Below, one piece after another: positions 56,903 to 64,000 of a stretch of 64,000 nucleotides of DNA (positions are counted from its first letter, which is position 1; the number at the start of each line of letters is the position of its first letter). The position numbers and the translations under genes were made by a program. The stretch covers positions 94,123,850-94,187,849 of the forward strand of contig NC_067473.1 in NCBI RefSeq assembly GCF_947179515.1, written 5' to 3'. Source of the DNA: Apodemus sylvaticus. Its lineage: Eukaryota > Chordata > Mammalia > Rodentia > Muridae. The notes beneath the pieces are model-generated. The model was given only the letters and a program-made list of their open reading frames with translations, ran no database searches and had not been told where the DNA came from.

Positions 56903-57279
56903 ACCACTGTACATCATAATCACAACTCCCTGTCCCTCTCCTTATACAGTCCCTTCTCTATTCCCCTCCTCTTGCTCTTCAACCTACCTTGGCACATCAC
57001 GTTACTACAGTACTAGGCATATTTTCTCCCACTGAAGCCAGACAAGATGGCTCCATTAGGAGGATAGGATTCAAGGACAGGTAGAGTCAGGACAGCTCCT
57101 GCTCTAGTGGTTCAGGTCTCACATGAAGACCAATATAACATCTGTTACATTTGTGGGAAGTTGGGTCCCACCACTACTTGCTCTTTAGTTGGTGGTTCAG
57201 TCTCTGGGAGTCTAAAATGGCCAGGTTAGCTGACTCTGTTGTTCTTCTTGTGGAGTCTTTTTTTTTTTGTCCTTCCACT

Positions 57280-57310
<31 letters not shown>

Positions 57311-57427
57311 TTAATTAATTTATTTATTTACAGTCCAGAATTTTTACAGTCCAGAATTTATTCCCTGCGCAGCCTCCCCTTGTCCACCCTCCGACTGTTC
57401 CATATCCCACACCTGCCTAATTTCTTT
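56903..57427 (-). mobile_element. Old L1/Lx-type 3'UTR pieces with a second TTTA microsatellite
   Basis: C/T-rich sequence read as the complement of an old L1 3' region (GAAGCCAGACAAGATGGCTC and TTGGTGGTTCAGTCTCTGGG are phrases I know from murine Lx-type elements). A second (TTTA)n run is at 57,282-57,331. Boundaries and family are uncertain. Confidence 0.55.
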
Positions 57428-60400
57428 TTTTTTTAAATTAGATATATTCTTTGTTTACATTTCAAATGTTGTCCTCTTTCCTGGTTTGTCCCCTAAAATC
57501 CCCTAACCCATCCTCCCTCCCCCTGTTCACCAATCTACTCACCCCCTTTTTTCTGTCCTGACATTCCCTTATACTGGGCCATCTAGCCTTCTCGGGACCA
57601 AGGGCCTCTTTTTCCTTTGATATCGAACAAGGCCATTGTTTGCTGAATATGCATCTGGAGCCATAGGTCCCTCCATGTGTACTCTTTGGCTGGTGGTTTA
57701 ATCCCTCGGAGCTCTTGGGGTACTGGGTGGTTCATATTGTTGTTCCTCCTATGGTGCTGCAAACCCCTTCAGCTCCATGGGTCCTTTCTCTTGCTCCTCT
57801 CTTGGGGACCCTGTGCTCAGTTGAATGGCTGGCTGAGAATGTATCCCTCTGTTTTTGTCATGCACTGGCACTTAAGTCCTCCTCCTTCTTCTTGAGCTTC
57901 CTGTGCTGGGTGAATTGTAACTTCTTTTTTTTGAACATTTGGACCAGCATCCTCTTATTAGTGAGTGCATCCCATGTGCCTTCTTTTGTGACTGTGTTAC
58001 CTCGCTTAGGAAGACACTTTCTAGTTCCTTCCGTTTGCCTAAGAATTTCATGAATTCATTGTTTTTAATAACTGAATAGTGCTCCATTGGGTATATATAC
58101 CACAGTTTCTGTATATTCCTCTGTTGAGGGACATCTGGGTCCTTTCCAGCTTCTGACTATTATAAATAAGGCAGCTATGAACTTAGTGGAGCATGTGTCC
58201 TTATTACATGCAGGAGCACCCTCTGGGTATATGCCCAGGAGTGGTATAGCTGGGTCAGCAGGTAGTACTATGTCTAATTTTCTGAGGAATCGCCAAACTG
58301 ATTTCCAGAGTGGTTTTACCAGCTTGCAACCCCACCAACAATGGAAAAGTCTTCCTCTTTCCCCACATCCTCTCCAGCATCTGCTGTCCCCTGAGTTTTT
58401 CATCTTAGCCATTCTTACTGGTGTAAGGTGGAATCTCAGTGTTGTTTTGATTTGCATTTCCCTGATAACTAAGGATGCTGAACATATCTTTAGTTGCTTT
58501 TGAGCCATTCGAGTTTCCTCAGTTGAGAATTCCCTGTTTAGCTCTGTACCCCATTTTTAATAGGGTTATTTGATTCTCTGGGGACTAACTTCTTGAGTTC
58601 TTTGTATACGTTGGATATTAGCCCTCTATCAGATGTAGGGTTAGTAAAGATCTTTTCCTAATTTGTTGGTTGCTGTTTTGTCCTATTGACCATGTCCTTT
58701 GCCTTACAGAAGCTTTGCAGTTTTGTGACATCCCGTTTGTTGATTCTTGTTCTTAGAGCATAAGCCATTGGTGTTCAGTTCAGGAACTTTTCCCCTGTGC
58801 CCATGTGTTCAAGGTTTGTCCCCACTTTCTCCTCTATAAGCTGCAGTGTTTCCGGTTTTATGTGTAGATCTTTGATCCACTTGGACTTGAGCTTTGTACA
58901 AGGAGTTAAGAATGGGTCGATTTGAATTCTTCTGCATGCAGACCTTCAGTTGATCCAGCACCATTTGCTAAAAATGCTGTCTTTTTTTCCACTGGATGTT
59001 TTTAGCTCCTTTGTCAAATATCAAGTGACCTTAAGTGTGTGGGTTCTTTTCTGCGTCTTCAATTCTATTCCATTGATCTTCCTGCCTGTCTGTATACCAC
59101 AGTTTTTATCACGATCCCTCTGTAGTAGAGCTTGAGGTGAGGGATGGTGATTCCCCCAGAAGATCTTTTGTCATGGAGAATAGTTTTTGCTATCATGTTT
59201 TTTTTTTTTTTTAATTCCAGGTGAATTTGAGAATTGCTCTTTCTAGATGTATGAAGAATTGATTTGGGGTTTTGATGGGGATTGCACTGAATCTGTTGAT
59301 TGCTTTTGACAAGATGCCCAGTTTTGCTATATTGATTCTGCCAATCCATGAACATGGGAGATCTTTCCATCTTCTGAGACTTTCTTCAATTTCTTTCTTC
59401 AGAGGCTAAGTTCTTGTCATAGAGATCTTTCACTTGCTTTGTCAGGGTCATACCTAGGTATGAAATATTATTTGGAACTATTGTGAAGGGTGTCATTTCC
59501 CTAATTTCTTTCTCAGCTTGATTATCCTTAGAGTAGAGGAAGGCTACTGGTTTGCTTGAGTCAATTTTATATCCAGCCACTTTGCTGAAGTTGTTTATCT
59601 GCTTTAGGAGCTCTCTGGTGGAAGTCTTGGGGTTGCTTAAATATGCTATCATATAGTCTGCAAATAGTGATACTTCTACTTCTTCCTTTCCAATTTGTAT
59701 ACTTTTTTACCTCTTTTTGGTGCCTGATTGTTCTGGCTAGGACTTCAAGTACTATATGGAATAGATAGGGAGAGAGTGGGCAGCCTTCTCTGGTCCCTGA
59801 TTTTAGTGGGATTGCTTCAAGTTTCTCTCCATTTAACTTAATTGGCTACCAGTTTGCAGTATATTGCTTTCACTATGTTTAGGTACGAGCCTTGGAGTAC
59901 TGATCTCTCCAAGACTTTTATCATGAAGGGATGTTGGATTTTGTCAAAAGCCTTTTCAGCATCCAATGATATGACCATGTGTTTTTTCCCTTTAGTTTGT
60001 TTATATAGTGGATTACATTGACAGATTTCCATATATTGAACCATCCTTGCATCCCTGGGATGAAGCCTACCTGTTCATTGTGCATTATAGTTTTGATGCA
60101 TTCTTGGATTCAGTTGGCCAGGATTTTGTTCAGTACTTTTGCATCGATGGTCATGAGGGAGATTGGTCTGAAGTTCTCCTTCATTGTTTGGTCTTTGTTT
60201 GGCTTAGGTATAAGCATTATTGTGGCCTCATAGAATGAGTTGGGTAGTGTTCCTTGAGTTTCTATTTCATGGAAAAGTTTGAAGAGTATTGGTATTAACT
60301 CTTCTTTGTAGATCTGATAGAATTCCCTACTAAACCCATCTGGTCCTGGGCTTTTTTTGAAGGGAAGCTATTAATGACTACTTCTATTTACTCAGGGCTT

Positions 60401-61539
60401 ATGGGATGATTTAGATAGTTTATCTGATCATGTTTAAATGTTGGCATCTGGTATGTATCTAAAAAGTTGTTCATTTCATCCAGGTTTTCAAACTTTGTTG
60501 AGTGAAAACTCTTGTAGTAGGATCTGATGAGTTTTTGAATTTCTACAGTTTCTGTTGTTATGTCTCCCTTTTTATTTCTGATTTTTTTTTTTTAATTTGG
60601 ATACTGTCTTTGTTCCCTCTGGTTAGTCTGGCTAAGGGTTTATCTATCTTGTTGATTTTTTCAAAGAACCAGATCCTTGTTTTGTTTATTCTTTGTATAG
60701 TTCTTTTTGTTGCTGTTTGGTTGATTTCGGCTCCAAGTTTGACTATTTCCTGCTGTCTACTCCTTTTGGGGGTATTTGCTTCCTTTTGTTCTAGAGCTTT
60801 AAAGTGCACTTTTAAGCTGTTAGTAGTGTAAGCTCTCTCCATTCTGTTTTTGGAGGCACTCACCAGTATGGATTTTCCTCTTAGCATTGCTTTCATTGTG
60901 TCTCATAAATTTTGGTATGATGTGTCTTCATTTTCATTAAATTCTAAAAAGTCTTTAATTTCTTTCTTTGTTTCTTCCTTGACCAAGCTATCATTGAGAA
61001 GAGCATTGTTCAAAGTCCATGTGTATGTGTGTTTTCCATTGCTTTTTCTTGAGCTTAAGATCAGCCTTCGGCCCTGGTGATCTGATAAGATACATGGAAT
61101 AATTTCAATATTTCTGTATCTGTTGAGGCCCGTTTTGTGACCAGGTATATGGTCAATTTTGGAGAAGTTACCATGAGGTGCTGAGAAGAAGGTATAATTT
61201 TTTGCTTTAGGGTGGAATATTCTATAAATATTTGTTAGATCCATTTGGGCTATAACTTCAGTTAGTTTCAGTATATCTCTGTTTAGTTTCTGATTCCATG
61301 ATTTGTCCATTTTTGACAGTGGGGTGTTGAAGTCTCCCACTATTATTGTGTGGGGTACAATGTATGCTTTGAGATTTATTAAAGTTTCTTTTAGGAATGT
61401 GTGTGCCCTTGTGTTTGGAGCATAGATATTAATAATTGAGAGTTCATCTTAGTAGACTTTTCCTTTGACCAGTGTGAAGTGTCCCTCTATCTTTGTTGAC
61501 AACTTTTGGTTGAAAGCTAATTTTATCCAGTATTTTTTT
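57428..61539 (-). mobile_element. Old LINE-1 (minus strand), 3' end to endonuclease
   Basis: 3'UTR at 57,428-57,950 (contains GTTGTTCCTCCTATGGTGCT and similar), then ORF2 in reverse up to the endonuclease start near 61,490. L1 sequence stops at 61,539, where a younger L1 is inserted. The rest of this element probably lies beyond the right edge. Confidence 0.85.
57955..61490 (-). pseudogene. LINE-1 ORF2 remnant
   Basis: Minus-strand pieces: cysteine-rich C-terminus (58,065-58,508), RT after FADD (59,386-59,652), SLDAEKAFDKIQHPF (within 59,838-60,044), linker (60,558-60,896) and endonuclease (60,903-61,340, with GDFNTPLS, KIDHIPGH and LSDHQG). The FADD position reads with an ATA-type change (TATAGTCTGCAAATAG at about 59,655-59,670). 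Many frameshifts. Confidence 0.83.
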
Positions 61540-64000
61540 CTTTTATTTTTTATTCGATATAATTTATTTACATTTCAAATGATTTCCCCTTTTCTAGCCC
61601 CCGACTCCCCGAAAGTCCCGTAAGTCCCCTTCTCTTCCCCTGTCCTCCCACCCACCCCTTCCCACTTCCCCCTTCTGGTTTTGCCGAATACTGTTTCACT
61701 GAGTCTTTCCAGAACCAGGGGCCACTCCTCCTTTCTTATTGTACCTCATTTGATGTGTGGATTATGTTTTGGGTATTACAGTTTTCTAGGTTAATAACCA
61801 CTTATTAGTGAGTGCATACCATGATTCACCTTTTGAGTCTGGGTTACCTCACTTAGTATGATGTTCTCTAGCTCCATCCATTTGCCTAAGAATTTCATGA
61901 ATTCATTGTTTCTAATGGCTGAATAGTACTCCAATGTATAGATATACCACATTTTTTTTGCATCCACTCTTCTGTTGAGGGATACCTAGGTTCTTTCCAG
62001 CATCTGGCAATTATAAATAGGGCTGCTATGAACATAGTAGAGCATGTATCCTTATTACATGGTGGGAATCCTCTGGGTATATGCCCAGGAGTGGTATAGC
62101 AGGATCTTCTGGAAGTGAGGTGCCCAGTTTTCTGAGGAACCGCCAGACTGATTTCCAGAGTGGTTGTACCAATTTGCAACCCCACCAGCAGTGGAGGAGT
62201 GTTCCTCTTTCTCCACACCCTCTCCAACAACTGCTGTCTCCTGAATTTTTAATCTTAGCCATTCTGACTGGTGTAAGATGAAATCTTAGGGTTGTTTTGA
62301 TTTGCATTTCCCTAATGATTAATGAAGTTGAGCATTTTTTAAGGTGCTTCTCCGCCATCCGAAGTTCTTCAGGTGAGAATTCCTTGTTTAACTCTGTACC
62401 CCATTTTTTAATAGGGTTGTTTGGTTTTCTGGAGTCTAACTTTTTGAGTTCTTTATATATATATTGGATATTAGCCCTCTATCTGATGTAGGATTTGTGA
62501 AGATCTTTTCCCAATTTGTTGGTTGCCGATTTGTCCCCTTGACGGTGTCCTTTGCCTTACAGAAACTTTGTAATTTTATGAGGTCCCATTTGTCAATTCT
62601 TGCTCTTAGAGCATACGCTATTGGTGTTCTGTTCAGAAACTTTCTCCCTGTACCGATGTCCTCAAGGGTCTTCCCCAGTTTCTTTTCTATTAACTTCAGA
62701 GTGTCTGGCTTTATGTGGAGGTCCTTGATCCATTTGGATTTGAGCTTAGTACAAGGAGACAAGGATGGATCAATTCGAATTCTTCTGCATGCTGACCTCC
62801 AGTTGAACCAGCACCATTTGTTGAAAAGGCTATCTTTTTTCCACTGGATGTTTTCAGCCTCTTTGTCGAGGATCAAGTGGCCATAGGTGTGTGGGTTCAT
62901 TTCTGGATCTTCAATCCTGTTCCATTGATCCTCCTGCCTGTCACTGTACCAATACCATGCAGTTTTTAACACTATTGCTCTGTAGTATTGCTTGAGGTCA
63001 GGGATACTGATTCCCCCAGATTTTCTTTTGTTGCTGAGAATAGTTTTAGCTATCCTGGGTTTTTTGTTGTTCCAGATGAATTTGAAAATTGCTCTTTCTA
63101 CCTCTGTGAAGAATTGAGTTGGGATTTTGATGGGTATTGCATTGAATCTGTATATTGCTTTTGGCAAAATGGCCATTTTAACTCTATTGATTCTACCGAT
63201 CCATGAGCATGGGAGGTTTTCCCATTTTTTGAGGTCTTCTTCCATTTCCTTCTTCAGGGTCTTGAAGTTCTTGTCATACAGATCTTTCACATGTTTGGTA
63301 AGAGTCACCCCAAGATACTTTATACTGTTTGTGGCTATTGTGAAGGGGGTCATTTCCCTAATTTCTTTCTCAGCCTGCTTATCCTTTGAGTATAGGAAGG
63401 CCACTGATTTGCTTGAGTTGATTTTATAACCTGCCACTTTGCTGAAGTTGTTTATCAGCTGTAGGAGCTCTCTAGTGGAGTTCTTTGGGTCACTTAGGTA
63501 GATGATCATGTCGTCTGCAAATAATGATAGTTTGACTTCTTCCTTTCCAATTTGTATCCCTTTGACCTCCTTATGTTGTCGAATTGCCCGAGCTAGTACC
63601 TCAAGTACAATATTGAAAAGATAAGGAGAAAGGGGGCAGCCTTGTCTGGTCCCTGATTTCAGTGGGATTGCTTCAAGTTTCTCTCCATTTAGTTTGATGC
63701 TGGCTACCGGTTTGCTGTATATTGCTTTTACTATGTTTAGGTATGAGCCTTGAATTCCTGTTCTCTCCAAGACTTTAAGCATGAAAGGATGCTGAATTTT
63801 GTCAAATGCTTTTTCAGCATCCAATGAAATGACCATGTGGTTTTGTTCTTTGAGTTTGTTTATGTAGTGGATTGTATTGATGGATTTCCGTATATTGAAC
63901 CAACCCTGCATTCCCGGGATAAAGCCTACTTGATCATGGTGGATGATCGTTTTGATGTGTTCTTGGATTCGGTTGGCAAGAATTTTATTGAGTATTTTTG
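61540..64000 (-). mobile_element. Very young LINE-1 (minus strand), runs off the window
   Basis: T-rich tail (61,540-61,555), 3'UTR to 61,790, then ORF2 in reverse to the window end at the codons for KILNKILANRI. Nearly identical by eye to 52,736-55,196 in opposite orientation. Inserted in the endonuclease region of the older L1. Confidence 0.94.
61791..64000 (-). pseudogene. LINE-1 ORF2, partial and recently frameshifted
   Basis: The stop is at 61,791-61,793. 62,436-63,911 is open for 491 codons with FADD intact (GTCGTCTGCAAATAA on the plus strand, 63,511-63,525). The frame then breaks at a TA repeat near 62,456-62,464, which has one TA more than the copy at 54,271. A G run at 62,062-62,066 has one base fewer than its counterpart and breaks the next part (62,026-62,358). 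Only these small changes separate it from an open frame over the visible part. The 5' part lies outside. Confidence 0.9.

Overview
This is eukaryotic DNA from a murine rodent, most likely part of an immunoglobulin kappa variable (IGKV) region. The evidence is one intact-looking V-kappa gene (leader, split intron, V exon and 12-spacer RSS, 23,706-24,204), three decayed V-kappa copies on the same strand (2,763-3,522; 43,109-43,855; 44,535-44,612), and rodent repeats: B1, B2 and B3 SINEs and a large mass of LINE-1. The L1 ORF2 C-terminus and 3'UTR resemble rat-type L1 more than the house-mouse L1Md types, so I infer a murine rodent other than Mus musculus. I cannot name the species. No J segment, C exon, rRNA, tRNA gene, CRISPR array or prokaryotic feature is visible.

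Layout. 1-2,375: three successive L1 3' ends. 2,376-3,522: V-kappa pseudogene 1, cut off at its RSS by L1. 3,530-9,935: old L1 carrying a medium-reiteration repeat and a B1. 9,936-10,630: spacer. 10,631-16,599: full-length L1 (minus strand) with a perfect 14-bp target-site duplication (TSD). 16,600-20,575: duplicated kappa spacer holding a minus-strand L1 with a 16-bp TSD. 20,576-21,955: L1 with a 5' inversion. 21,956-24,680: spacer and the intact V gene. 25,040-33,280: old L1s, split by a 0.5-kb duplicated spacer. 33,290-34,825: B2 SINE and spacer. 34,826-40,400: full-length L1 with a 17-bp TSD. 40,401-44,800: spacer, B3, degenerate minisatellite and V-kappa pseudogenes 2 and 3. 44,804-50,527: old full-length L1. 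50,528-51,756: duplicated spacer. 51,757-55,196: very young 5'-truncated L1 with a 1,076-codon open frame. 55,197-57,427: old L1 pieces and large microsatellites. 57,428-61,539: old L1 (minus), interrupted by a second very young L1 (61,540-64,000, minus, running off the window).

How it fits together. The only sequence likely to serve the host is the V-kappa gene, which would supply a kappa V segment through V(D)J recombination in pre-B cells. Around it, the locus has grown by duplicating V units with their spacers, and the copies have been hit independently by L1. Because two spacer copies carry L1s at different places, each copy shows the other's pre-insertion state. I found no new multi-gene system. 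The most informative signals are locus-evolution events: reciprocal empty sites, a one-codon deletion in framework 1 of the intact V gene, templated and foldback scars inside L1s, and repeated L1 junctions at one ORF2 position. L1 boundaries without a TSD are good to roughly 10-50 bases.
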